Below, in pieces: positions 1-8,365 of a stretch of 64,000 nt of DNA; the first letter of the stretch is position 1; every line of letters starts with the position of its first letter. The notes beneath the pieces were generated by a model. That model worked only from the letters and a program-made list of their open reading frames with translations. It made no database searches and had not been told where the DNA came from. A program made the translations under genes and the position numbers. Origin of the DNA: Rhodanobacter sp. B04 (GTDB lineage Bacteria > Pseudomonadota > Gammaproteobacteria > Xanthomonadales > Rhodanobacteraceae); NCBI RefSeq assembly GCF_002001125.1, contig NZ_MUNV01000011.1, positions 284,125-348,124 of the forward strand, given 5' to 3'.

Positions 1-2
1 GC

Positions 3-449
3 CAGCAGTATTCGGCAATCGGCGGTTTCTTCAAGCAGTTCGAAACCATCCTGGTCGCGGCCGATGAGCGCGACATCATCCGTGTACGCACCAATGTACG
101 TGGCGAGGACGATTACCTGTATCCGCTGCGCATGGACAGGGCGGCCATGCGCGCGCTGTTCCTTTCCTACGTAAGGGGCGCGAACACGCTGGCCGTGACG
201 CCGGCCTTCTACAACACCATCACGTCGAACTGCACGACCATCGTCTATCGCATGGCCAAACAGATCGAGCCGGGCCTGCCACGCGACATCCGCCTGCTGC
301 TGACCGGCTACCTGCCGGAGTACCTCTACAAGGTGGGCGCGCTGGATCGAAGCGTGCCGATCGCGGAACTGCGACAGCGCAGCCGCATCACCGAGAAGGC
401 AAGAAGCAGCTCGGGAGACGATTTCTCCACGGCGATACGGGCCAGCTGA
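3..449 (+). CDS. DUF4105 / Lnb N-terminal periplasmic domain protein (5' truncated)
   Basis: This is the C-terminal part of a protein whose start lies before the window; the frame is open from base 3. The visible 148 residues include YSAIGGFFKQF and, further on, FYNTITSNCTT, which resemble the conserved Tyr/Asn-Cys-Thr-Thr region of DUF4105 (the Lnb N-terminal periplasmic domain). Proteins of this family are usually membrane-anchored with the domain in the periplasm, and their function in Proteobacteria is not established. The tail after about residue 125 is polar and looks disordered. The family call rests on motif memory, not on a search. Confidence 0.75.
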   Translation, partial: QQYSAIGGFFKQFETILVAADERDIIRVRTNVRGEDDYLYPLRMDRAAMRALFLSYVRGANTLAVTPAFYNTITSNCTTIVYRMAKQIEPGLPRDIRLLLTGYLPEYLYKVGALDRSVPIAELRQRSRITEKARSSSGDDFSTAIRAS

Positions 450-541
450 GATCAGCCGGCGCCATGGGATCGGCTGGCCGATCGGCAATGGGCCAGTGCG
501 GCCATCGTCGGCGCAGGCCTCGCCGCAAGCCTGACAGGCTG

Positions 542-802
542 TCAGCGCTTCTTCACACGTGAGGATTTTGCTTCGTTCGCGGAAATGAGTTGCTGCAAAT
601 AAGCAATGCCTTCTTCCTCCGGGAAAAAGGCCACGACATCGGCGACGGTCAATTTGTGACGCTTTTGCAGCGCCAGGAATTCGGACTTTGCCTGGTCCAT
701 TTTCGTGCCGCCGGATGCCTTCGATGGCAGTTGCTCATGTTTGTTGTCGAGTGCGGCGAGTTCTTCCTGAAAACGTCGGAATGCGTCTTTGGAGGCGGTC
801 AT
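542..802 (-). CDS. Small hypothetical protein with basic C-terminus
   Basis: An 86-residue, highly charged protein with a predicted helical N-terminal half and a basic end (SSRVKKR). The middle part, KLTVADVVAFFPEEE, faintly recalls the short helix-turn of H-NS-like proteins of Burkholderia and Xanthomonas, but no DNA-binding core motif is visible, so I do not name it as one. No strong ribosome-binding site precedes the ATG. It is oriented against the upstream DUF4105 gene. Confidence 0.55.
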   Translation of the reverse strand: MTASKDAFRRFQEELAALDNKHEQLPSKASGGTKMDQAKSEFLALQKRHKLTVADVVAFFPEEEGIAYLQQLISANEAKSSRVKKR

Positions 803-925
803 GGGCGGTTGCTGGATTGCCTGCGTGGAGTCTCATTGTCGCATGTCGACATCGCATGCAAATCCACGGCTTGTGCATCTCACATGGCCCAGCCTGCCTG
901 TCGATCCATGCCCTGGCCACACCAC

Positions 926-956
926 GCAAAAGGGCCGCACCCGGCGACCCTTTTGC
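926..956 (-). terminator. Probable rho-independent terminator
   Basis: Inverted repeat GCAAAAGGG (926-934) and CCCTTTTGC (948-956) with a GC-rich inner part. Read on the minus strand it follows the stop of the small gene at 995-1204 by about 40 bases and ends in a short T stretch. Confidence 0.5.
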
Positions 957-994
957 TTTCAGGCGGTGGGCCCCGAAATGGGGCCGTGGAAATA

Positions 995-1204
995 TCAGGC
1001 TTGCGGATCGGCGGCCTGGGCATCCGCCTCGGCCGATTCACCTTCCTTCTTCCCGACCAATTCCTCAAGCGCACCGGCACCCTTGAAGCCGGCAACCGCA
1101 GCAATGCCTTTCGTCAGAAGTCCCGCATTCGGATCGAGCTTCTCTGCGCCTTCCACAGCTGCCACCGCACCAACAACTTCACCCAAGGTATCCAGAATTC
1201 CCAT
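995..1204 (-). CDS. Small hypothetical protein, Ala/Gly-rich
   Basis: A 69-residue protein, MGILDTLGEVVGAVAAVEG..., with a small-residue-rich helix, a GFKGAGALEELVGKK segment and an acidic tail. The start is set by a strong ribosome-binding site, GGAGG five bases before the ATG at 1204; a longer frame to 1240 lacks one. It could be a small helical or membrane-associated protein, but there is no clear transmembrane segment. No function is recognised. A hairpin terminator follows it. Confidence 0.65.
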   Translation of the reverse strand: MGILDTLGEVVGAVAAVEGAEKLDPNAGLLTKGIAAVAGFKGAGALEELVGKKEGESAEADAQAADPQA

Positions 1205-1322
1205 GACGACCTCCACGCTGGTTGGACGAGGAGAAAGCATGATGTAAAAACCGTTACTGAAGGGTGAATGCAGAGGCCGCCGCTACCGGCGGACTCTTGA
1301 GTGCAAGATATTTCGGAAGTGT

Positions 1323-1409
1323 TGGTGCCCGGAGCGGGGGTCGAACCCGCATAGCCTTGCGGCCGAGGGATTTTAAGTCCCTTGCGTATACCAGTTTCGC
1401 CATCCGGGC
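1323..1409 (-). tRNA. tRNA-Leu (anticodon TAA)
   Basis: On the minus strand the sequence begins GCCCGGATGGCGAAACTGG and ends in CTCCGGGCACCA, giving a full acceptor stem with encoded CCA. The anticodon stem GGGAC/TCCC-type helix encloses a loop with TAA, which reads UUA. A long variable arm of class II type and GGTTCGACCCCC T-arm are present. The length of 87 bases fits tRNA-Leu. Confidence 0.95.
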
Positions 1410-1485
1410 CGGATGTTCGAGCGCACGGCAGACGGGGCTGCAGGCGGCGCGAATCGTAGCATGTGTGCCGCCTGCAACCTGCAGG

Positions 1486-2718
1486 TCAGAGCAGGCTCTT
1501 GACGATGTGGATGCCGGCGCTGTACTCGCCGATGATCGTGCCCACGCTGACCAGGAAGAAGTTGAGCAGGGTGCGCGCGACGCGGTTCTTCCACCAACCG
1601 CTCCAGTGCACAATGTCATCGCGCAGGCTGTCGAAATCGACCACGCGCGGGCGACGGACCCAGGCTTCCGCCATCGCGCTGATGCCGCCGGCAGGAATGC
1701 CGGGGCGGAACGGTTTGATCGGTGCGGCGATGAAGGCGGCGAGGATGCTGAGCGGGTGGCCGCCGGCGGCCACGGCACCGAGTGCGGCAAAGCCGCCGGT
1801 GAACAGCACCCATGCGGTCAGTGCCTGGGTACCCAACGCGGCATTGCGATGAAAGGCGAAAGCGATCGCGGCAAACACCAGCAGCACGACGCCCGCGGCC
1901 AGCCATTTCGGCCAGCGTGCCTTGGGCGGCGTGGCGGCCAGTTCGGCGACCTTGGTGGCCGGGTCGTCCTGCCCGGTGCGCAGCAGTTCGCACAAGCCCT
2001 TGAGATGGCCGGCACCGATCACCACCAGCACGCGTCGCGGTTCGCCGGTCGCCGAGCGGGCAGCGTCCTGGCGCAGGCGTGCGGCCATGAATGCATCGCG
2101 CTCGCTGATCAGGCTTTGAAACAGTGGCTTCGATTCGCTGGCGAATTCGCTGAACGCGCTTTCCAGCAAGTCGCCCTGTTTCAGTTTCTCGATCTCACCC
2201 TGTTCGATTTCCTCACGCTCGAACACGCTGGCCAGCAGACCACCGAGCAGACCGAAGCGCTGCCAGAAGCCGACGCTGTGCCAGGCCCGCTTGAGCGTGG
2301 TGCCAACCTCGCGGTCGATCAGCCAGACCGGCAGATGGCGTTGGTCGGCCCCGTCCATCGCTGCCTTCATCTCGGCACCGGGCTGGATGCCGGACTGGTC
2401 GGCCAGGCGCTTCTGGAAGGTCGACAGCACCAGGCTGGCGGCGACCATGCCGGCCTTGCCCTGGCGGATCACCTTGAACAGATCCATCTGCTTGAACGCT
2501 TCCGGATCGCGCATGCTCTGCGCGCGGCTGTCGCACAGCTCGATCGCCACCGCATCGAAATGCTCGTGTGCCAGCAGTGCCTCGACGGCGTCCACGCTGC
2601 TGCGGGAGACATGCGCGGTGCCGAGCACCACATACTCCACACCGTCACGCTGCACGCGCTCGATCGGCTGGCCCTGCAAGGCAGGCAACAGGGCAAGGTC
2701 GGTTTCGGGAACACTCAT
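1486..2718 (-). CDS. TraB/PrgY-family membrane protein
   Basis: A 410-residue protein with the TraB/PrgY signature VLGTAHVSRSSVDAV near residue 32 and a second conserved histidine motif, VVIGAGHLKGL, near residue 230. In Enterococcus, TraB and PrgY lower pheromone activity; the fold is related to Tiki/GumN-type proteases, but no substrate is known in Proteobacteria. The C-terminal third has about four hydrophobic segments (for example around residues 265-285 and the last 30 residues), so it should be membrane-bound. It lies between tRNA-Leu and aguB on the same strand as the latter. Confidence 0.85.
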   Translation of the reverse strand: MSVPETDLALLPALQGQPIERVQRDGVEYVVLGTAHVSRSSVDAVEALLAHEHFDAVAIELCDSRAQSMRDPEAFKQMDLFKVIRQGKAGMVAASLVLSTFQKRLADQSGIQPGAEMKAAMDGADQRHLPVWLIDREVGTTLKRAWHSVGFWQRFGLLGGLLASVFEREEIEQGEIEKLKQGDLLESAFSEFASESKPLFQSLISERDAFMAARLRQDAARSATGEPRRVLVVIGAGHLKGLCELLRTGQDDPATKVAELAATPPKARWPKWLAAGVVLLVFAAIAFAFHRNAALGTQALTAWVLFTGGFAALGAVAAGGHPLSILAAFIAAPIKPFRPGIPAGGISAMAEAWVRRPRVVDFDSLRDDIVHWSGWWKNRVARTLLNFFLVSVGTIIGEYSAGIHIVKSLL

Positions 2719-2799
2719 GCGATCAGCAGGCCGGTCTCAGTGGGAAATCCAAGCATGGGGACGCTGGCCATGCGGAACAAGCCGCGCGGGTATGCGGCC

Positions 2800-3690
2800 T
2801 CAGTCACGGAAACGCCGGAGCAGGTCGGCATAGGCGTCGATGCGGCGATCGCGCAGGAACGGCCAGATCCGCCGCACGTGCTCGCTGCGCGCCAGGTCGA
2901 CCTCGGCCAGCAGCAGCTCACGCCCGCCGGTGCCAGCCTGCGCCAGGAACTCGCCCTGCGGACCGGCGACAAAGCTGGAGCCCCAGAACTGGATGCCGGC
3001 GCCAACAGCGGAGGGATCAGCCTCGTAGCCGGTGCGGTTGCACGACAGCAAGGGCAGGCCGTTGGCTACCGCGTGGCCACGTTGCACGGTGATCCATGCG
3101 TCGCGCTGGCGATCTTTTTCAGCCTGCGCATCGTTCGGGTCCCAGCCGATCGCGGTGGGATAGAGCAGCAGTTCGGCACCGGCCAGCGCCATCAGTCGCG
3201 CCGCTTCCGGATACCACTGGTCCCAGCACACCAGCACGCCGAGCCGGCCGACCGAGGTGTCGATCGGCTCGAAGCCGAGATCGCCCGGCGTGAAGTAGAA
3301 CTTCTCGTAGAACGCCGGATCGTCCGGGATGTGCATCTTGCGGTACTTGCCGGCGATCGCGGCCGAGCGGTCGAACACCACCGCGGTGTTGTGATACAGC
3401 CCGGTGGCGCGCTTCTCGAACAGCGAGGCGACCACCACCAGCTTCAGCTCCTCGGCCAGCTTGCCGATGCGCGCGCTGCCGGGACCGGGGATCGTCTCGG
3501 CCTGGTCGAAGACCTCGACCGATTCGTGCTGGCAGAAATACGGGCCGTTGTGCAGCTCCTGCAGCAGCACCAGCTCGACGCCGGCGGCGGCCGCTTCACG
3601 CAGGCCGGCCTCGATCGCGTCGAGGTTGGCGTCGCGGCTGCCGCGGTCGGTTTCCTGCAGCAGGGCGACCTTGAGGGTCTTGCGGGTCAT
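2800..3690 (-). CDS. aguB: N-carbamoylputrescine amidase
   Basis: A 296-residue carbon-nitrogen hydrolase (nitrilase superfamily) that releases CO2 and ammonia from N-carbamoylputrescine to give putrescine. The catalytic triad can be placed as Glu in LLQELHNGPYF, Lys in KYRKMHIPDD and Cys in LVCWDQWYPE. The start is taken at MTRKTLKVALLQ because family members begin here; an upstream in-frame extension to 3753 is not family-like. It follows aguA by 66 bases on the same strand, so the two probably form an arginine/agmatine-to-putrescine operon. Confidence 0.93.
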   Translation of the reverse strand: MTRKTLKVALLQETDRGSRDANLDAIEAGLREAAAAGVELVLLQELHNGPYFCQHESVEVFDQAETIPGPGSARIGKLAEELKLVVVASLFEKRATGLYHNTAVVFDRSAAIAGKYRKMHIPDDPAFYEKFYFTPGDLGFEPIDTSVGRLGVLVCWDQWYPEAARLMALAGAELLLYPTAIGWDPNDAQAEKDRQRDAWITVQRGHAVANGLPLLSCNRTGYEADPSAVGAGIQFWGSSFVAGPQGEFLAQAGTGGRELLLAEVDLARSEHVRRIWPFLRDRRIDAYADLLRRFRD

Positions 3691-3756
3691 CGGCTTCGAT
3701 CCTGACTTGGCTGTTCGTATGGGCAACCCGCGAAGTTTAGCGGATGCCGCCAAACC

Positions 3757-4791
3757 TCAGGCCAGGCCGGCCGGCAACTGCATGGTGATGCAATGCAGGC
3801 TGCCGTTCTGCCAGATCAGCGGACGGCAGGGCACCTGCACGATCTCGCGGCCCGGATGGGCCGTCCCGATGATGCGTGCGGCCTCGTCATCGGCCGGGTC
3901 GCCATAGGCCGGCACCAGCACGGCGCCGTTGACGATCAGGTAGTTCGCATAGGAAGCGGCAAGCCGGCGACCTTCGTCGAGAATGGGCTTCGCCCACGGC
4001 AGCGGGTATAGCTCGTACGGGCGGCCGTCGACGGTGCGCAAGGCGGCCAGTTCGCCGGCCATCCGCTGCAATTCGTCGTGATGCAGGTCGTTGGGGTCAT
4101 CGCAGGCCTGGAACACGATGCGCTCGTCCGGCGCGAAGCGCGCCAGCGTGTCGATATGCGCGTCGGTGTCGTCGCCTTCGAGGTAGCCGTAATCCAGCCA
4201 CAGCACGCGCGTGGCGTGCAGGCTGTCGCGCAGGATCGCGCTCATCTCCTCGCGCGACTGCTCGGGGTGACGCTGGACCAGGCAGCGCCAGGTGGTGAGT
4301 ACGGTGCCCGCGCCATCACTCTCGATACCGCCACCTTCCAGCGCCCAGTCGATGCGTTTGTGCGTGGCATGGCCGAGGACGCCGGCGTCGACCAGCCCGG
4401 CGATCAGCGCGTCGTCCTGTTCGGCGCCGAACTTGCCGCCCCAGCCGGTGAAGCGGAAGTCGGTGAGCTGGAATCCATCTTTGCCGGCTTTCAGCGTGAT
4501 CGGGCCGGAATCGCGCAGCCAGGTGTCGTCGTACGGCAGTACGACGAAGCGGATACGGGCCAGGTCGACCTTGGCGTCGTGCAACTGGGCCTCGACGTGA
4601 GTCTGCAGGGCGGGGTCAGCCACCACGATGATCAGCGCTTGGAAGCGCGTTACGGCAGCCGCCAGCGCCACATAGGTGGTTTCCACCGCGGCCAGGCGTT
4701 CGGCCCAGTCGGTGTCGGCGTGCGGCCACGCGATCAGTACCGCGGCCTGCGGTTCCCATTCCGCCGGCAGGCGCAAAGAGGGGTTGGTCAT
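3757..4791 (-). CDS. aguA: Agmatine deiminase
   Basis: A 344-residue protein of the peptidyl-arginine/agmatine deiminase family, which turns agmatine into N-carbamoylputrescine. Family motifs are visible: PAEWEPQAAVLIAWPH at the N-terminus, an acidic/Gly-rich WALEGGGIESDG segment, and the C-terminal GSLHCITMQLP segment carrying the catalytic cysteine. The start at MTNPSLRLPAEW is the usual one; a longer frame to 4872 adds 27 residues without family similarity. It is the first gene of an aguA-aguB pair. Confidence 0.93.
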   Translation of the reverse strand: MTNPSLRLPAEWEPQAAVLIAWPHADTDWAERLAAVETTYVALAAAVTRFQALIIVVADPALQTHVEAQLHDAKVDLARIRFVVLPYDDTWLRDSGPITLKAGKDGFQLTDFRFTGWGGKFGAEQDDALIAGLVDAGVLGHATHKRIDWALEGGGIESDGAGTVLTTWRCLVQRHPEQSREEMSAILRDSLHATRVLWLDYGYLEGDDTDAHIDTLARFAPDERIVFQACDDPNDLHHDELQRMAGELAALRTVDGRPYELYPLPWAKPILDEGRRLAASYANYLIVNGAVLVPAYGDPADDEAARIIGTAHPGREIVQVPCRPLIWQNGSLHCITMQLPAGLA

Positions 4792-4872
4792 GCGGGGTGT
4801 CTCATGCAGTCGGGGGTGCCGGGACTTAGCACCGGACTGCGAATTGTACGACGAGGTGATCGTCGCACACAC

Positions 4873-4904
4873 AAAAACGCGGCCGGTGTCACCGCCGGCC
4901 GCGT
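4873..4904 (-). terminator. Rho-independent terminator
   Basis: A perfect 10-bp stem (4877-4886 with 4895-4904) with an 8-base loop. On the minus strand it is followed by a run of five T residues. It ends transcription of the secreted-protein gene at 4930-5283 and separates it from aguA. Confidence 0.85.
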
Positions 4905-4929
4905 CGTCGGAAACCGGATCAGGACGGGA

Positions 4930-5283
4930 TCAGTTGGCGGCGGTCGGGTTGGTGTTGTTGCCGGCTGGCGTGTTGAGCACCGAGTGGATCACGTGCTCAT
5001 GCTCGAAATACACGATGAAATTCGAGTATTCCCAGCGGTTGATTTGCGGGTGCTTCGCGGTATCGCCGCCGCGTGGCGACAGCTTGCGCTGTGGCGTGCC
5101 CCAGGTTCGCTCGACCTGGGCCATGCTCATGCCGCGGCTGGGCAGGTTCATGCCCTTTTCTTCCTGCACGCGATGGATCAGCAGGCTGTCGCCACCGGCC
5201 GCGACGGCGGTCTGCGGAGCGGCAAAGGCGGCGCCAGCGACCAGCATGGCGACGATCGGCAGACTGTACGTGAACTTGACCAT
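4930..5283 (-). CDS. Small secreted hypothetical protein
   Basis: A 117-residue protein with a clear Sec signal peptide (MVKFTYSLPIVAMLVAGAAFA) and a mature region of about 95 residues. The mature part, with SRGMSMAQVERTWGTPQ and a later WEYSNFIVYFE, resembles the general layout of SmpA/OmlA-like periplasmic modules (a helix followed by strand pairs), but the similarity is too short to name a function. The end is Asn/Thr-rich. It is monocistronic, with a terminator behind it, and divergent from the ABC-F gene. Confidence 0.75.
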   Translation of the reverse strand: MVKFTYSLPIVAMLVAGAAFAAPQTAVAAGGDSLLIHRVQEEKGMNLPSRGMSMAQVERTWGTPQRKLSPRGGDTAKHPQINRWEYSNFIVYFEHEHVIHSVLNTPAGNNTNPTAAN

Positions 5284-5349
5284 GGCTCCCCTCTCCAGAC
5301 AAGGCTGTATGCGGCGTCGTTGTAGCAGAACTACCCAGGCTACGCCACG

Positions 5350-5377
5350 TTGTGGCAAGCATAATGTCGACTATAGC
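5350..5377 (+). promoter_or_regulatory. Candidate sigma-70 promoter
   Basis: TTGTGG (5350-5355), a 16-base spacer and TATAGC (5372-5377) lie 140 bases before the ABC-F start. The match is good by eye only. Confidence 0.4.
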
Positions 5378-5519
5378 CGTGCCGGTTCGTGCCGTTTGCG
5401 ATGGGTTGGGCATTCGGCCATCGCGCGGGCATAACCAGCCGGTTCGTCGAGAATAGCGCCATCACCGCTATCATGGGCGGCTGCGGGCGATTGCCCGCCC
5501 GGTTTGGATACTGTTTTTC

Positions 5520-7439
5520 ATGATTTCCTTTCGACATTTTGCCTTGCGCCGCGGCAGCCGGCTGCTGCTTTCCGATATCGATCTGGTGATCCAGAGCGGG
5601 TGGCGCCTGGGCGTGATCGGCCGCAACGGCTGCGGCAAGTCCAGCCTGTTCGCCGCCTTGCAGGGCAAACTGGAAAGCGATGCCGGCGAACTGGACATGC
5701 CAGGCAAGCTGCGGCTCGCCTCGGTGGCGCAGGAAACCCCGGCGCTGCCGGATGCCGCGATCGACTACGTGCTGGGTGGCGACGAGGAACTGGCCGAGGC
5801 GATGCGCGACGAGGCCGACGCCGGCGAACGTGGCGACATGGAGGCGATGGCGAAAGCGCACCACCGCATCGAGGAGCTGAACGGCTACGACGGTCGCGCC
5901 CGTGCCGGCCGCCTGCTGCATGGCCTGGGCTTTCCGCCGGAAACGCATGAGCGCGCGGTCAAGGAATTTTCCGGCGGCTGGCGCGGGCGCCTGAACCTGG
6001 CGCGCGCGCTGATGTGTCCGTCCGATCTGCTGCTGCTCGACGAGCCGACCAACCATCTCGACCTCGACGCCGTGCTGTGGCTGGAAGAATGGCTGCGCCG
6101 CTACCAGGGCACCTTGCTGATCATCTCGCACGATCGCGAATTCCTCGACGGCGTGATCACCCACACGCTGCACCTCAACGACGGCAAGGCGAAGCTGTAT
6201 ACCGGCAACTACAGCGCGTTCGAACGCCTGCGCGCCGAGCAATTGCGCCAGCAGCAGATCTCGCACGAGCGCGAGCAGGCCGAGCGGGCGCACCTGCAGT
6301 CCTTCGTCGACCGCTTCAAGGCCAAGGCCAGCAAGGCCAAGCAGGCGCAGTCGCGCATGAAGCGGCTGGAGAAGCTGGCCGGCACCGAGGCGGTGCGTGC
6401 CGAGCGACCCTTCAGTTTCCAGTTTCCGGCGCCGGGTCGGTTGCCCGATTCGATGCTGCAGCTGGAAGACATCACGGCTGGCTACCCGAGCCGGGACGGC
6501 GATGGCATCAACATTGTCCTGCGCGACGTTGGCTTCAGCCTGGAAGCGGGCGAGCGGATTGGCCTGCTTGGTCCCAACGGCGCCGGCAAATCCACCCTGG
6601 TGAAAACCCTGGTCGGCGAGCTCGAGCCGTTCAGCGGCGAGCGCAAGGTGCACAAGGACCTGAAGATCGGCTATTTCGCCCAGCACACGGTGGAGAGCCT
6701 GCGCGAAGGCGCCAGTCCGCTCGATCACCTGATGGACAAGGCGCCGGGCGTGGCCACCCAGGTCATGCGCGACTTCCTCGGCACCTGGAATTTCGCCGGC
6801 GATCGCGCGTTCGAGTCGGTCGACGGTTTCTCCGGCGGCGAGCGCGCGCGTCTGGCGCTGGCGCTGATCGCGTGGGACAAGCCGAACCTGTTGCTGCTGG
6901 ATGAGCCGACCAACCATCTCGACCTCGACATGCGCGAGGCGCTGGCCGATGCGCTGGCCGACTTCGACGGTGCGCTGGTGCTGGTTTCGCATGACCGGCA
7001 CTTGCTCGGTATGGTCTGCGACAGTTTCTGGCGTGTTGCCGATGGCGTGGTGGAAAGCTTCGACGGCGATCTGGACGATTACGCACGCTGGCTGAAAACG
7101 CGCGGCGCGGCCAACAAGAAGGCCGCCAAGGCTGGTGCAGCGGCCAAGCCGGTGATCAAGATCGTGCCGGAGGAAACGCCCGAAGAGCGCCGCCGCAACG
7201 CGGCCGCCCAGCGCGAGAACGAGAAGAACTCGCGCCAGCGGGTGAAGCGGATCGAGACCCGCACGGCCAGCATCGAAACCGAACTGGCCGCGCTGGAGAG
7301 CCAGCTGGCTGATCCGGCCACGTACAACGGCCCCACCCAGGAAATGATGCGGCTGGGACAGCGCCAGACCGAACTGCGCCGCGAGAAGGAAGCGCTGGAT
7401 GCGGAATGGCTGGAACTGTACGAGCGACTGGAAGCCTGA
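5520..7439 (+). CDS. ABC-F family ATPase (YheS-like)
   Basis: A 639-residue soluble protein with two ABC ATPase domains and no membrane segment, typical of ABC-F factors that act at the ribosome. Domain 1 has Walker A GRNGCGKSS (about residue 37) and LLLLDEPTNHLDLD; a charged linker with many Arg/Glu/Gln follows; domain 2 has Walker A GPNGAGKST (about residue 350) and a second LLLDEPTNHLDLD. A C-terminal coiled coil (about residues 560-639) matches YheS/Uup-type proteins. Length fits YheS (about 640). It is followed after two bases by rpfE. Confidence 0.92.
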   Translation: MISFRHFALRRGSRLLLSDIDLVIQSGWRLGVIGRNGCGKSSLFAALQGKLESDAGELDMPGKLRLASVAQETPALPDAAIDYVLGGDEELAEAMRDEADAGERGDMEAMAKAHHRIEELNGYDGRARAGRLLHGLGFPPETHERAVKEFSGGWRGRLNLARALMCPSDLLLLDEPTNHLDLDAVLWLEEWLRRYQGTLLIISHDREFLDGVITHTLHLNDGKAKLYTGNYSAFERLRAEQLRQQQISHEREQAERAHLQSFVDRFKAKASKAKQAQSRMKRLEKLAGTEAVRAERPFSFQFPAPGRLPDSMLQLEDITAGYPSRDGDGINIVLRDVGFSLEAGERIGLLGPNGAGKSTLVKTLVGELEPFSGERKVHKDLKIGYFAQHTVESLREGASPLDHLMDKAPGVATQVMRDFLGTWNFAGDRAFESVDGFSGGERARLALALIAWDKPNLLLLDEPTNHLDLDMREALADALADFDGALVLVSHDRHLLGMVCDSFWRVADGVVESFDGDLDDYARWLKTRGAANKKAAKAGAAAKPVIKIVPEETPEERRRNAAAQRENEKNSRQRVKRIETRTASIETELAALESQLADPATYNGPTQEMMRLGQRQTELRREKEALDAEWLELYERLEA

Positions 7440-7441
7440 GC

Positions 7442-8365
7442 ATGCCCGCCGGCGCGAAGCCATCGCTGTCGTTGTGGCTGCCCGCGTCGACGCATGTCGA
7501 ACCGGGCCATCCGCTGCGCGAGCTGCTGGCGCGCGCCGATCGCCTGGCCGAGGGTGCGGCCGGCTATCTCGGTGGCCTCGGCGAGCATTTCCAGGGCGTC
7601 GATGCGGCATTGCCGGCAGCGGCGCTGACCCGCGAATTTCTCGCCGGCGATGCGGGTGATGCTACCTGGCTGGCGGCCGACCCAGCCTGGGTACAGCCGG
7701 ATATGAACGGCGTGCGGCTGCTGGCCTGCGGTCGGCTGCAACTGGAGATGGCCGAAGCGCAGGCGCTGGCCGCCGCGTTGTTGCCGGTATTCGACGAAGC
7801 CGGTCTGCGACTGGATATTTCCACGCCGGATCGCTGGCATCTGAGGTTGCCGCCGGGCACGCCTTTACCAGCCTTCGCCGCACCCGAGCAGGCGCTGGGC
7901 GAGGACCTTTCGCAGCACCTGCCTGCCGGTGCGGAAGGGCGCCGCTGGCGCGTGCTGCTCAACGAGATCCAGGTGCTGCTGCACCAGCATCCACTGAATG
8001 CACAGCGGCGTGCACGTGGCCTGGCGCCGGTCAACAGTCTGTGGCTGTGGGGCGGCGGCCGTCTGCCGGGACCGCTGCACAGTGATCTGCATGGCGTGAT
8101 CAGCGACGACCTGCTGCTGCATGCGTTGGCTGGACACGCCGGTGTCGCGCAGCAGGCACGCACCGTCGACACCGTGGCCGCCGCCAGCGCCGGCTGGCTG
8201 ATCGACCTGCAGGATCTGCCGGCTGACGAGATCGCAGCGCACTGGTGGGCGGCGCTGCAGCCGCTGTTCGATCGGCAGCCGGTCGTGCTGCATTTCGCCA
8301 GCGCCGAGCGCTGGCAGCGCAAACCCTGGCATCGCTGGCGCTTCTGGCGCGGAGCAGGGCGTTGA
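7442..8365 (+). CDS. rpfE: RpfE-type protein (phosphoglycerate-mutase-like family)
   Basis: A 308-residue protein that resembles RpfE of Xanthomonas, often annotated as a cofactor-independent phosphoglycerate mutase-like or regulatory protein. The conserved VNSLWLWGGGRLPG segment lies at about residue 195. The true activity is not known to me; in Xanthomonas rpf loci affect extracellular enzymes. The ATG at 7442 comes two bases after the ABC-F stop, and its own stop overlaps the recJ start, so the three genes look like one operon. The order rpfE-recJ followed by prfB and lysS matches the rpf region of Xanthomonas. Confidence 0.75.
   Translation: MPAGAKPSLSLWLPASTHVEPGHPLRELLARADRLAEGAAGYLGGLGEHFQGVDAALPAAALTREFLAGDAGDATWLAADPAWVQPDMNGVRLLACGRLQLEMAEAQALAAALLPVFDEAGLRLDISTPDRWHLRLPPGTPLPAFAAPEQALGEDLSQHLPAGAEGRRWRVLLNEIQVLLHQHPLNAQRRARGLAPVNSLWLWGGGRLPGPLHSDLHGVISDDLLLHALAGHAGVAQQARTVDTVAAASAGWLIDLQDLPADEIAAHWWAALQPLFDRQPVVLHFASAERWQRKPWHRWRFWRGAGR

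Noticed and set aside
1264..3705. 813-residue open frame on the plus strand
   Set aside because: It lies antisense to TraB and aguB, which have clear family motifs; long antisense frames are expected at this GC content.
5340..7610. 756-residue open frame on the minus strand
   Set aside because: Shadow of the ABC-F gene.
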